Both the position numbers and the translations under genes were made by a program. A stretch of 64,000 bases of DNA from the NCBI RefSeq assembly GCF_900091445.1, contig NZ_LT607733.1, positions 3,426,501 to 3,490,500 of the forward strand. The letters run 5' to 3'. Under the pieces are notes generated by a model. That model saw only the letters and a program-made list of their open reading frames with translations. It did not search any database and was not told the origin of the DNA. The first letter of the stretch is position 1, and every line of letters starts with the position of its first letter. Below, piece by piece: positions 35,600-43,941 of this stretch. Origin of the DNA: Micromonospora echinofusca. GTDB taxonomy: Bacteria > Actinomycetota > Actinomycetes > Mycobacteriales > Micromonosporaceae.

Positions 35600-35860
35600 G
35601 TGGCGAGCGTCGCCGAGCTCAAGGCAGCCATCGATGTCGCGCTGCAACAGATCGGCGACGGCCAGAGCGCCGTGCAGGCGGCCGGCGAGAAGCTGGCCGA
35701 GGCGCAGCAGACGCTGGCCGGCGCGCTGGAGGGCAGCGGGCACGAGACGGTCGAGGCGGCCCAGTCGTCGCTGACCCAGGCCAGCCAGGAGCTGGAGGAG
35801 TGCCTCGCCGCGACACTCGTCGCCGTCGAGCAGGCGCAACTCTACGTCGCGACGCTCTGA
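35600..35860 (+). CDS. Small helical-hairpin protein, first gene of the FtsK-like operon
   Basis: 86-residue, nearly all-helical acidic protein: two amphipathic helices (VAELKAAIDVALQQIGDGQS..., SSLTQASQELEECLAATLV) joined by a GALEGSGHE turn. The layout recalls WXG100 proteins but the W-x-G hinge is missing. GTG 35600 is chosen because AGGAGG lies seven bases upstream; an in-frame ATG at 35567 precedes that site. It is nine bases from the next gene and is probably a structural or secreted partner of the ATPase. The function is unknown. Confidence 0.65.
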   Translation: MASVAELKAAIDVALQQIGDGQSAVQAAGEKLAEAQQTLAGALEGSGHETVEAAQSSLTQASQELEECLAATLVAVEQAQLYVATL

Positions 35861-35869
35861 GGTCCGGCC

Positions 35870-37303
35870 GTGTCCATCGTCGAGGACGTCGGCGCACAGG
35901 TCCGCGCCGCCGCCGATGACCTGCCGCTGGCCCAGTTGGCCCTGGCGCTGGAGAAGTTCGGGCTGGCCGCCGAGCGGCTGCGCTGGGTGCGTCAGGAGTC
36001 GGCCGACCCGATGGGGGTGCCGGAGCTCTCCGCCGCCACCGAGCACGCCGAGACCGCCGGCTACGCGCTGCGCGTCGCGCAGGAGCAGCTGTCGGCGTAC
36101 CTCGCCGCGATCGGGCTGGCCGCCGACGGTTCCCCGGCCCCGAGGCCGCAGGAGCAGCAGCGCCGGCCGGTGCACGACGCGCCGCGCGAGGCGACCCCGG
36201 GCGCGGCGGCACCGGAGCAGGCTACCGACGTGACGCCCCGCCGCTGGTGGTCCGTACGCGTGGCGGAGCTGACCGGCGGCCGGGAGGGTCCGCCGGAGCA
36301 GCCCGACGAGAAGGTCGACGACGCCCGGGAACTGCTGCGCCGGGTCGTCGGCGGGGTCCGGGCCGGCGACCGCGACCGGCTGCACGCCGAGCTGCGTCGC
36401 GCGCACGCCGACGTCGGCCTCGGCATGGCCGCCGTGGCCCCGCCGCTGCTGCGCGAGCTGGCCGGGGAGCTGCTCGGGCACCCGCCGCGCGCCGACGACC
36501 TGGGCCGGCTGCACCGCGAGCTGGACGGCCGCGTCCGGGACCTGCTGCCCGGCCTGCCCCCGGCGGTGCTGGACACCCTGCTGACCCGGATCTGCCGGAT
36601 GCCGCCGCCGCGGCGCGGCGAGGCCGAGCAGCCGCACGCCGCCGACCCGGCGGTCACCGCGGGGGTGCTCACCGGGGTGCTGCTGGCCCGGCTCGGCCGG
36701 GACCTGCCCACCGCCGACGAGCGGGACCGGCAGGCCGAGGCCACCCGCGAGCGGCGCGCCGCCGACGAGCGGGACCGGCAGGCCGAGGCCGCCCGAAACC
36801 GGGCCGACGACGCCGAGTGGCAGCGCCGCGCCGCCGCCGCGAAGGGCCGGGCAGCCGACGCGCGGGAGCGGGTCGCGGCGGCCCAGCAGCGCGCGGCGGC
36901 CGCCCACGACCAGGCCAGCGCGGCCCGGAAGCGGGCGGCACGACCCGACGCCGCCGAGCGGGCGGCACGACCCGACGCGGCCGAGCAGGCGGCGCGACCC
37001 GACGCGGCCGAGCGGACGGCACGGACCGGCCGGGCCGACGCGGCCGAGCGGACGGGGACCCCCGAGCGGGCCGGCGCGGCGCGGGACCGGGCGTCGACGC
37101 ACCACCGTCCCGCCCCGACGAACGACCGGGCGGCGGGTGCCCGGCCCGGTGGATCGACGGGCGGCGCGGCGCCGCGACAGGGCGCGGCGGTCGACGGGGC
37201 GACGGGCGCGGGACGGCCCGGCGGCGTCTGGTCGAGCCCGCCAACGGGCCGGCCGGCCCGGGGTGCCGGGACGGACCCGCGCGGGCGGGGCGTCGATGGC
37301 TGA
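35870..37303 (+). CDS. Coiled-coil protein of the FtsK-like operon
   Basis: 477-residue protein. Residues 1-85 form a helical hairpin resembling the preceding 86-residue protein; ~90-125 are a linker; ~130-285 a helical domain (DARELLRRVVGGVRAGDRDR, LLTRICRMPPP); ~285-420 an Ala/Arg/Glu/Asp-rich coiled coil with 9-residue repeats AARPDAAER (36934-37014); the last ~60 residues are Gly/Pro/Arg-rich and disordered. No catalytic motif. GTG 35870 follows the previous stop by nine bases; its end overlaps the ATPase start by eight bases. Confidence 0.65.
   Translation: MSIVEDVGAQVRAAADDLPLAQLALALEKFGLAAERLRWVRQESADPMGVPELSAATEHAETAGYALRVAQEQLSAYLAAIGLAADGSPAPRPQEQQRRPVHDAPREATPGAAAPEQATDVTPRRWWSVRVAELTGGREGPPEQPDEKVDDARELLRRVVGGVRAGDRDRLHAELRRAHADVGLGMAAVAPPLLRELAGELLGHPPRADDLGRLHRELDGRVRDLLPGLPPAVLDTLLTRICRMPPPRRGEAEQPHAADPAVTAGVLTGVLLARLGRDLPTADERDRQAEATRERRAADERDRQAEAARNRADDAEWQRRAAAAKGRAADARERVAAAQQRAAAAHDQASAARKRAARPDAAERAARPDAAEQAARPDAAERTARTGRADAAERTGTPERAGAARDRASTHHRPAPTNDRAAGARPGGSTGGAAPRQGAAVDGATGAGRPGGVWSSPPTGRPARGAGTDPRGRGVDG
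36934..37014 (+). repeat. 27-base tandem repeat in the coiled-coil gene
   Basis: Three near-identical copies encoding AARPDAAE(R/Q), followed by degenerate copies. Confidence 0.75.
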
Positions 37304-39968
37304 CCGGCGCAGCCAGCTGGTCACCCGGGTCCGGGGCATGTTGGGCGAGGCCCTCGGCGCGACCCGGACCCGGCTGTCCACCGCGCAGACCGAGCTGACC
37401 ACGGCCCGGGACCGGCTGGCGAAGGTCCGCCGCGCCGCGGCGGTCGTGCCGGAGCGGGTCGGCGCGCAGCGCGACCGACGGCTGGCCGAGATCGACGAGC
37501 GGCACGCCGAACGCATCGCGGAGCTGGCCCGGCGAGCGGCGGACGCGGCGCAGCGGGAGGCCCCCGGGGCGGCCTCCGCGGACTGGGCCCGGTGGCGCCC
37601 CACCCCGACCCGGCGGGCCGAGCCGCCGGGCGCGCTGCGCGTCGGCACGGTACGCATCCCCGGCGCCGAACCGGTGCCGGCGCTGGTGCCGCTGCTCGAC
37701 GCCGGCCACGTCGAGCTGACCGGGGACGACCGGGTGGGCTGCGACGCGGTGGTGTCGGCGCTGCTGCTGCGCGGCGTCGGGCGGGCCGACCCGGGCGCCG
37801 TCCGGCTGGTCGGCTACGACCCCGAGCACCTGGGCGGCGGCCTGGCCGGGTTCGCCCCCCTCGGCACCGCCGGGCTGCTCACCTTCGTCGGCCCGGGCGG
37901 GCTGGCCCGGCTGCTCGACGACCTGGTCGAGCAGATCCGCCGGATCAACGAGACGGTGCTGGCCGGCGAGTACGGTTCGCTGCGCGAGCTGGCCGGCGCC
38001 ACCGGACGCCGGCCCGAACCGTGGCGGGTGGCGGTGCTGCTGGGCGGCGACGAGCTGTCCCGCCACGAACGCGGCCAGCTCGACCGGGTGGTCCGCACCG
38101 GGGCGGCCTGCGGCGTGCACCTGGTGGTGCGGGGCGTGTCGCTGCCCGAGGACCCCACCGTGACCCGGGTGGGCGCGCACACCGACGGCGCCCGCATCGG
38201 CGGGCCGGGCGGCCTGCCCGTACGCCTCGACCCGCCGCCCCCGCCGGTGCTGGTCACCGAGACCTGCCGGGAGGTGGCGGCACGGGTCAACGCCGGGCCG
38301 GCGCCCACCCCGTTCACCGACCTGCTGCCGCCGCCCGAGCAGATGTGGCGGGAGGACTCCGCGACCGGGCTGACCGCCCCCATCGGTGAGGGTCCGCACG
38401 GTCGGCCGGTGCTGCTCACCCTGGGCGACTACCCGCCGCACGCGCTGATCGGCGGCCCGTCCGGCACCGGCAAGACGAACCTGATCTTCGCCTGGATCGG
38501 CGCGCTGGCCGCCCGCTACTCCCCCGCCGAGCTGGAGTTCTACCTGCTGGACTTCAAGGAGGGGGTGTCCTTCGCCCGGTTCGCCAAGGGTCGGCGGGAC
38601 CCGAGCTGGCTGCCGCACATGCGCCTCGTCGGGATCAACGTCAACACCGACCGGGAGTTCGGCCTGGCGTTACTGCGCTTCCTCGCCGAGGAGCTGCGCC
38701 GACGCGCCGACGCCGCGAAGAAGCACGAGGTCACCAAGCTCGCGGAGCTGCGCGCCGTCGACCCGACGGGGCACTGGCCACGCATCGTCGCGGTGGTCGA
38801 CGAGTTCCAGATGCTGCTGGCCGGGCGGGACGTGGTCGCCCGGGAGGCCGCCGACCTGCTGGAGGACCTGGCCCGGCGCGGCCGGTCGCAGGGCATCCAC
38901 CTGGTGCTCGCCTCGCAGGACGTACGCGGCATCGAGGCGCTGTGGGGTCGTCCCGCGCTGGTCGCGCAGTTCACGCTGCGCATCGCGCTGCCGAAGGCCC
39001 TGCGGATCCTCGCCGAGCGCAACGACGCCGCCCAGTCCCTGCCGCGCCACCACGCGGTGGTCAACGCGGAGTCGGGCATGGCGGAGGGCAACCAGGTGGC
39101 CCGCATCCCGTCGGCCAGCGACTGGGAGACGTGGAGCGAGTTGCAGCACCGGCTGTGGCGGATGCGCCCGCAGGACGCCGCGCCGGCCCGGCTCTTCGAC
39201 GGCGACGCGATCCCCCGGCTCGCCGACGCGCCGGACTTCCGGGCGTTGACCGCGCCGGAGACGGGGCATGCGCGTACGCCGGTCGCGCTGCTCGGCGAGA
39301 TCATCGACGTGCAGGCGCGCTCGGCGGCGCTGCGGCTGCCCCGGGCGCCCGGCCGCAACCTGGCGGTGCTCGGCACCCGGGTGGACGAGGCGTGCGCGGT
39401 GCTCGACGCGGCGGCCCGCTCCCTGGCCCGCCAGCACCGCCCGGGCACGGCCCGCTTCTCCATCGCCTGCCTCGACCCGGACGCCGACCCGGCCGCCCGG
39501 TCCCTCTACGAGGACCTCGCCGACGACGCCGCCTGGTACGACGAGGAGACGGTCGGTGAGCTGATGGCCGAGACCGCCGAGGGGCTGGGCGCGCCGGGCA
39601 CCCCGCACTACCTGCTGCTGTTCGCCGTCGACGCGGCGGCCGGGGCGTTGGCGACGCGGATCGGCCGGCGTACGGGGCTGGAGGAGCTGCGGCGGATCCT
39701 GCACGACGGGCCGGAGCGGCGTACCCACGTGCTGGCCTGGTGGCGGGGCGTCGCCCGGATGCGGGTCGACCTCGGCGGGCCGGCGGCCCGGACGGACCAG
39801 ATCGGCGCCTGGGTGGCGCTGGACGCCCACGGCGGCGAGCTGGGCTCCTCGCTGTACCCGGGCACCGGCGGCCCGGACTGGTATCCCCGCCCCTGGCGGG
39901 GGCTGTTCTTCGACCGGGCGGTGCACCGTACCGGTCAGGTGATCATTCCCTACGGGCCGGCGCGATGA
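37296..39968 (+). CDS. FtsK/SpoIIIE (EccC-like) ATPase
   Basis: 890-residue soluble ATPase. Residues 1-90 are a coiled coil with no membrane helix; ~105-330 look like a first ATPase-like module without a Walker A; the central module (~345-590) is a canonical FtsK/SpoIIIE domain with Walker A GGPSGTGKT at 386-394, YLLDFKEGVSF, Walker B RIVAVVDEFQ near 495-505 and HLVLASQDVRG; ~620-890 look like a third module without a P-loop. A tandem of three modules is the layout of EccC, the type VII secretion motor, but EccC is membrane-anchored. Codon 459 is TTA (38670), a rare bldA-type leucine codon. ATG 37296 overlaps the upstream gene; the stop overlaps the next start (ATGA). Confidence 0.78.
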   Translation: MADRRSQLVTRVRGMLGEALGATRTRLSTAQTELTTARDRLAKVRRAAAVVPERVGAQRDRRLAEIDERHAERIAELARRAADAAQREAPGAASADWARWRPTPTRRAEPPGALRVGTVRIPGAEPVPALVPLLDAGHVELTGDDRVGCDAVVSALLLRGVGRADPGAVRLVGYDPEHLGGGLAGFAPLGTAGLLTFVGPGGLARLLDDLVEQIRRINETVLAGEYGSLRELAGATGRRPEPWRVAVLLGGDELSRHERGQLDRVVRTGAACGVHLVVRGVSLPEDPTVTRVGAHTDGARIGGPGGLPVRLDPPPPPVLVTETCREVAARVNAGPAPTPFTDLLPPPEQMWREDSATGLTAPIGEGPHGRPVLLTLGDYPPHALIGGPSGTGKTNLIFAWIGALAARYSPAELEFYLLDFKEGVSFARFAKGRRDPSWLPHMRLVGINVNTDREFGLALLRFLAEELRRRADAAKKHEVTKLAELRAVDPTGHWPRIVAVVDEFQMLLAGRDVVAREAADLLEDLARRGRSQGIHLVLASQDVRGIEALWGRPALVAQFTLRIALPKALRILAERNDAAQSLPRHHAVVNAESGMAEGNQVARIPSASDWETWSELQHRLWRMRPQDAAPARLFDGDAIPRLADAPDFRALTAPETGHARTPVALLGEIIDVQARSAALRLPRAPGRNLAVLGTRVDEACAVLDAAARSLARQHRPGTARFSIACLDPDADPAARSLYEDLADDAAWYDEETVGELMAETAEGLGAPGTPHYLLLFAVDAAAGALATRIGRRTGLEELRRILHDGPERRTHVLAWWRGVARMRVDLGGPAARTDQIGAWVALDAHGGELGSSLYPGTGGPDWYPRPWRGLFFDRAVHRTGQVIIPYGPAR

Positions 39969-40630
39969 ACGAACCGGTGACCAGCGAGTCGTACGCGGCC
40001 CAGATCCGTCGGCTGGCGGAGCTGAGCGCCCGGGTGCGCGCCCAGCGGGACGAGGCGCACACCTGGCACGCCCAGCAGTGTGCCGCCGCCGAGCGGGCCG
40101 TCGCCGAGGCGGAGGCAGCGCTCCGGCGCGCGGAGCGGGAGCTGGTGGACGCCCGGGAGGAGCAGGAACGGGTGGACGCCGAGGTCGCCGACCTGTGGCA
40201 GTCGCTGCGCGGTCGGCTCGGCGGTCCGGGTCGCCGGGCGGGCGGGCCACCGGCGCCGGTGCCCGGCGCGACGGGCGACCCGGCTCCGCTGCTGGCCGGG
40301 GTGCGCGATCTGCTCGTCCGCACCCGCCAGCCGGGTGACCTGCCCGGTTCGGTCAACCCCCTGCTGGCGTTGTGCGGGGTGGCGGGCGCGGTGCTCGCGT
40401 ACGCCCTCGGCGGGGCGGCCCGGGCGGCGGGCGACCGGTACGGCGGGGAGCTGGGGGTCGGGCTGCCGGTCCTGGCCCTGGTGGTGACGCTGCTCGGCCC
40501 GCTGGTCGGTCTGGTGCCGGCGAAGGTCCTGGCCGACCGCCGGCACGCCGTGCTCGGCCCTCGGCCGATGACCGTCGTGCTCGTCGCCGGGCTGGTGACC
40601 ACCGTCGCGTTGCTGGTCGCCGGCCGCTGA
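39965..40630 (+). CDS. Membrane protein with N-terminal coiled coil, last gene of the FtsK-like operon
   Basis: 221-residue protein. Residues ~5-75 are a charged coiled coil (YAAQIRRLAELSARVRAQRD, EAALRRAERELVDAREEQER); ~125-221 contain three hydrophobic helices (LLALCGVAGAVLAYALGG; GLPVLALVVTLLGPLVGLV; MTVVLVAGLVTTVALLVAG). It could tether the soluble ATPase to the membrane, replacing the missing transmembrane part of an EccC-like motor. ATG overlaps the ATPase stop by four bases. No family recognised. Confidence 0.65.
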   Translation: MNEPVTSESYAAQIRRLAELSARVRAQRDEAHTWHAQQCAAAERAVAEAEAALRRAERELVDAREEQERVDAEVADLWQSLRGRLGGPGRRAGGPPAPVPGATGDPAPLLAGVRDLLVRTRQPGDLPGSVNPLLALCGVAGAVLAYALGGAARAAGDRYGGELGVGLPVLALVVTLLGPLVGLVPAKVLADRRHAVLGPRPMTVVLVAGLVTTVALLVAGR

Positions 40631-40761
40631 TCCGCGGTCACGGCGGCGTCCGGGCGATCCGGGCGCGGTTGCCGCAGCGCGTTGTCGGTGCGCCCGCCCG
40701 CCGGTCGTGTAGATGTGGAGGCCGGACGACGCCGGCCCCACCTGACGACAGGGAGCGTACG

Positions 40762-41118
40762 ATGCCCAACTTCGTGCTCAACGTGATCCAGCCCGACAGG
40801 GACAGCCCGCCGCCGCCGGAGTTCCTCGAACCGATCCTGCGCGACGTCAAGGCCCTCAACGAGGAGATGCGCAGCGCGGGTGCCTGGGTCTTCCGCGCCG
40901 AGCTGGACCTGGCGCACACCGCCCGGGTGGTCCGGGTCGACGACGACGGCACGTCGCTGACGGACGGCCCGTACGCCGAGGGCAAGGAGCACCCCGGCGG
41001 CTTCACCGTGATCGCCGCGCCGGACCTGGACGCGGCGCTGGGCTGGGCGGAGAAGCTGTCCCGGGCGACCACCCTGCCGATCGAGGTCCGCCCGGTCACG
41101 GAGGTCAACCCCACCTGA
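40762..41118 (+). CDS. YCII-related protein
   Basis: 118-residue single-domain protein of the YCII/DGPF family: NFVLNVIQPDRDSPPPPEFL, then SLTDGPYAEGKEHPGGFTVI (DGPYxExKE motif) and PDLDAALGWAEKLSRATTLP. Members have a ferredoxin-like fold and an Asp-His pair, and often partner with ECF sigma factors; none is adjacent here. ATG 40762 has AGGGAG six bases upstream. Confidence 0.9.
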   Translation: MPNFVLNVIQPDRDSPPPPEFLEPILRDVKALNEEMRSAGAWVFRAELDLAHTARVVRVDDDGTSLTDGPYAEGKEHPGGFTVIAAPDLDAALGWAEKLSRATTLPIEVRPVTEVNPT

Positions 41119-41141
41119 AGCGGCCCTGCCGCGGCACGCCG

Positions 41142-41171
41142 CCGGGCCGGGCCGCGGACGGCCCGGCCCGG
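41142..41171. terminator. Bidirectional terminator
   Basis: Perfect 13-bp stem CCGGGCCGGGCCG / CGGCCCGGCCCGG, loop CGGA, between the YCII gene (+) and the JmjC gene (-). Confidence 0.75.
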
Positions 41172-41180
41172 TTCGTGTGC

Positions 41181-42446
41181 TCAGGCGGGGACCAGCACCG
41201 CCTCGCGCAGGAGGCGGCGGGCCAGGGTGAGCCGGTCGGCGTCGTCGTCGAGGCCCGGCAGGTCGCCGACGCGCACGGTGCCGTCGAGCAGGGCGCGCAC
41301 GGCCGGCGCGCACGACGCGGGCAGGGTGATCGTGCGGTCGGACAGCACCAGCGCGACCCGGTCACCTCTCGGCGTGAGCTGCCACCGCAGGCCGGGTCGC
41401 GGGGCGAGCCGGGCGTCGGCGTCCAGCGCCGCGAGCGCGGCGGCCTGGGCCAGGGGCCGGATGGGCGCCGGCCGGGCGGCCGGCCAGGCCCGCTGCCGCA
41501 GCCGGGCGGCGACCGCCGCCGGGTCGGCCCGCAGCAGCCAGTCCCGCAGCGCCTCCACCGTCTCGGTCAGCTCCGGTTCGATCGCGTCGGGGTCGGCGAC
41601 GTCGGTGCCGAACGGCAGGGTGCCGCGCAGCCGCTGGTCCTCGGCGGCGAGCGCGAGCAACTCCTCCACCATGGCGTAGCGGGTCAGCGCCCGGACGCCG
41701 ACGGTCAGGTGCAGCGAGCTGGACTCCTGTGCCTGCGCGCTGTGCAGCCAGCCGCGCGGCAGGTAGAGCGCGTCGCCGGGGGCGAGCACCACGTCCAGCG
41801 CGGCGGGCCCGTCGGCGGTGGCGGCGACCTCGTCGGCCCGGCCGCCCCAGGGCTGCTTCTCCAGCGGGTCGGGCAGCACCGGCGGGTGGATCCGCCAGTG
41901 CTTGCGGCCGTCGACCTGGAGGACGAAGACGTCGTGGGTGTCGTAGTGGGTGGCGAAGCCCTGGCTGCCGGCGGGCGTCAGGTAGGCGTTGACCTGCAAC
42001 GGCTGCCCGACGGCGGTGCCGAGTTCGCGGGCGAAGTCGACCAGGGCCGGCCAGGTGCGGTGCAGGCCCTGTAGGACGAGGGTTGCGCCGCCGGCGTACA
42101 GCTCCAGCACCCGCTCGTCGAGCACCTGGTCGCCGATCTCGGCACCGGCACCGCCGCCGCCGGTGAAGCGGGCCGCCGGCACGAGCTGGCCGTCCTTGGC
42201 GATCCGCAGGAACGGGGTACGCAGGCCGCGGCGGCTGAGCAGTTCGTCGGCGTCGGCGGGGCTGAGCAGGTCGGTGAAGCCGGCCCGGTTGGGCAGCTCG
42301 TCGGCGCGCGAGAGCAGCGGCGTGCGTCCCCAGTGGGCGGCGGCGAACTTAGCCGGCTCGACCGACACGCAGCGGGCGAGCGCGGCGGCGGCCGCGGACG
42401 GAACCGCCGGGCGGCGGTCGCCGCCCGGCGGGTCGAGGTCGGTCAT
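41181..42446 (-). CDS. JmjC/cupin-4 2-oxoglutarate oxygenase
   Basis: 421-residue Fe(II)/2-oxoglutarate-dependent oxygenase of the ROXA/MINA53/NO66 type. The beta-barrel carries the iron ligands H-x-D in FATHYDTHDVFVLQ (about residues 166-168) and the distal His in LPRGWLHSA (about 234); DPLEKQPWGG and ALDVVLAPGDALYLP are family landmarks. A C-terminal helical/winged-helix part (~290-421) follows. Relatives hydroxylate Arg or His of ribosomal proteins. Here it lies nine bases behind a gene for a repeat peptide, in the same operon and without a clear ribosome site of its own, so the peptide is an attractive substrate candidate. Confidence 0.88.
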   Translation of the reverse strand: MTDLDPPGGDRRPAVPSAAAAALARCVSVEPAKFAAAHWGRTPLLSRADELPNRAGFTDLLSPADADELLSRRGLRTPFLRIAKDGQLVPAARFTGGGGAGAEIGDQVLDERVLELYAGGATLVLQGLHRTWPALVDFARELGTAVGQPLQVNAYLTPAGSQGFATHYDTHDVFVLQVDGRKHWRIHPPVLPDPLEKQPWGGRADEVAATADGPAALDVVLAPGDALYLPRGWLHSAQAQESSSLHLTVGVRALTRYAMVEELLALAAEDQRLRGTLPFGTDVADPDAIEPELTETVEALRDWLLRADPAAVAARLRQRAWPAARPAPIRPLAQAAALAALDADARLAPRPGLRWQLTPRGDRVALVLSDRTITLPASCAPAVRALLDGTVRVGDLPGLDDDADRLTLARRLLREAVLVPA

Positions 42447-42455
42447 GGCGATCCG

Positions 42456-42758
42456 TCAGGCGCTGCCGTCGGCGCCACCGTCGTGCTGGCCCGGGGTCGC
42501 ACCGCCGTCGGCGGGGCCCTCCGCGCCACCGTCCGCGCCACCGTCCTGCTGGCCCGGGGTCGCACCGCCGTCGGCGGGGCCCTCCGCGCCACCGTCCGCG
42601 CCACCGTCCTGCTGGCCCGGGGTCGCACCGCCGTCGGCGGGGCCCTCCGCGCCACCGTCCGCGCCACCGTCCTGCTGGCCCGGGGTCGCGCCACCGTCCG
42701 CCGGGCCCTCGAGGCCGCCGCCGCTGGTGGTCTGCATGTCGTCGTCGTTGAGTGCCAT
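42456..42758 (-). CDS. 100-residue peptide of four 21-residue repeats, possible JmjC substrate
   Basis: A 16-residue leader-like start (ALNDDDMQTTSGGGL after Met) is followed by four units of exactly 21 residues: EGPADGGATPGQQDGGADG plus GA. Three are identical; the last has His in place of the second Gln (PGQHDGG) and ends GSA. The protein has no Cys, Lys, Arg or aromatic residue. ATG 42758 has AGGGAG five bases upstream, so it is well expressed. It directly precedes the JmjC oxygenase gene. It may be a ribosomally made, modified peptide, or a disordered scaffold. I know of no family for it. Confidence 0.7.
   Translation of the reverse strand: MALNDDDMQTTSGGGLEGPADGGATPGQQDGGADGGAEGPADGGATPGQQDGGADGGAEGPADGGATPGQQDGGADGGAEGPADGGATPGQHDGGADGSA
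42478..42720 (-). repeat. 63-base tandem repeat array in the repeat-peptide gene
   Basis: Four copies with period 63 starting at 42478, 42541, 42604 and 42667. The three low-coordinate copies differ by one base; the fourth carries synonymous changes, so the array grew recently. Confidence 0.95.
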
Positions 42759-42841
42759 CGGTGCTCCCTAGGGATGTGCCGCCCCGCCGTTGGGCCGGGG
42801 TCCGTCGTGCAGCGGGTGGTACCCCACACGCGATCTTCTCT

Positions 42842-42865
42842 AACCCCACCGTAGACGCCCGTTCC
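42842..42865 (-). promoter_or_regulatory. ECF-type promoter candidate of the peptide-JmjC operon
   Basis: On the minus strand GGAAC (42865-42861), 16 bases, then GTT (42844-42842), the pattern of SigE/SigR-like ECF promoters. The leader would be about 75 bases. No ECF sigma gene is adjacent. Confidence 0.35.
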
Positions 42866-43039
42866 GGTTCACACCGGCGGTTCGCCGCGCCCGGTCCGGG
42901 CCGCCGGAAGGCGCGGCGACGGCGGCGCGTTGGCGCGTTGGCGGAGCCGTCGGCGCCGGGCATCCCGGCCGGGGTCGACGCCGCCGCACCGCGCGCCGGC
43001 GCGGACGGTGACAGGATGGTCCTCGACCGGGAGGTGACG

Positions 43040-43789
43040 ATGACCGACGAGACCGGGCCGCGCCCGCTGGAACCGGTGACGGAGCAGTGGCAGCGTGCGC
43101 TGGCCGTCGTGGCGCACCCCGACGACCTGGAGTTCGGCGCCGCCGCGGCGGTGGCCCGCTGGACGGGGCAGGGCAAGCAGGTCGTCTACTGCCTCGTGAC
43201 CAGCGGCGAGGCCGGCATCGACGCGATGCCGCCGCCGCGGGCCAGGCAGGTGCGGGAGCGCGAGCAGCGCGAGTCGGCCGCCCTGGTCGGCGTACGGACC
43301 GTGGAGTTCCTCGGCCTGGCCGACGGTGTCCTCGAGTACGGCGTGCCGCTGCGTCGCGCCCTGGCCGGGGTGGTCCGCCGGCACCGCCCCGAGATCGTGA
43401 TCACCAACAACTTCCGCGACACCTGGTTCAGCGCGTACGCGCTGAACCAGGCCGACCACATCGCCACCGGCCGGGCGGCGCTGGACGCCGTCCGCGACGC
43501 CGGCAACCGATGGGTCTTCCCGGAACAGCTCGTCGACGGCGTCGAGCCGTGGAACGGGGTGCGCCAGGTCTGGGCCGCCTCCTCGCCCCTGGCCGCGCAC
43601 GGGGTGGACGTCACCGACACCTTCGAGCGGGGCGTGGCCTCGCTGCGGGCGCACGACGCGTACCTGAGCGGGCTGGGCGACGGCAGCTTCGACGCCGAGG
43701 AGTTCCTCGAAGGGCTGAGCCGCCCGGTCGGCACCCGGCTGGGTGTGCGCCACGGCGCGGCCTTCGAGGTCTTCCACGTCGACGCGTAG
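43040..43789 (+). CDS. PIG-L family deacetylase
   Basis: 249-residue zinc deacetylase (LmbE/PIG-L fold), related to MshB and Mca of mycothiol metabolism but not assignable to either. Zinc motif AVVAHPDDLEFGAAAAV is intact, with the third ligand in LNQADHIATGRAAL; TSGEAGID and IVITNNFRDTWF are family elements. ATG 43040 has GGGAGGT six bases upstream. Monocistronic. Confidence 0.9.
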   Translation: MTDETGPRPLEPVTEQWQRALAVVAHPDDLEFGAAAAVARWTGQGKQVVYCLVTSGEAGIDAMPPPRARQVREREQRESAALVGVRTVEFLGLADGVLEYGVPLRRALAGVVRRHRPEIVITNNFRDTWFSAYALNQADHIATGRAALDAVRDAGNRWVFPEQLVDGVEPWNGVRQVWAASSPLAAHGVDVTDTFERGVASLRAHDAYLSGLGDGSFDAEEFLEGLSRPVGTRLGVRHGAAFEVFHVDA

Positions 43790-43891
43790 GGACATCGACG
43801 CGTCGGGGCGGCGGATGATCCTGCTCGGCACCTCACCCGTGACCACACCGCGACCGACGCCTCCTTTGACGACGCCGGCCTGGACGGCACG

Positions 43892-43923
43892 CGGCCCGCC
43901 CCACCGCAGGGTGGCGCGGGCCG
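43892..43923. terminator. Bidirectional hairpin
   Basis: CGGCCCG / CGGGCCG outer stem with CCACC / GGTGG inner stem, between the PIG-L (+) and DUF2267 (-) genes. Confidence 0.5.
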
Positions 43924-43941
43924 TCGCGGACGAGCGGCGGG

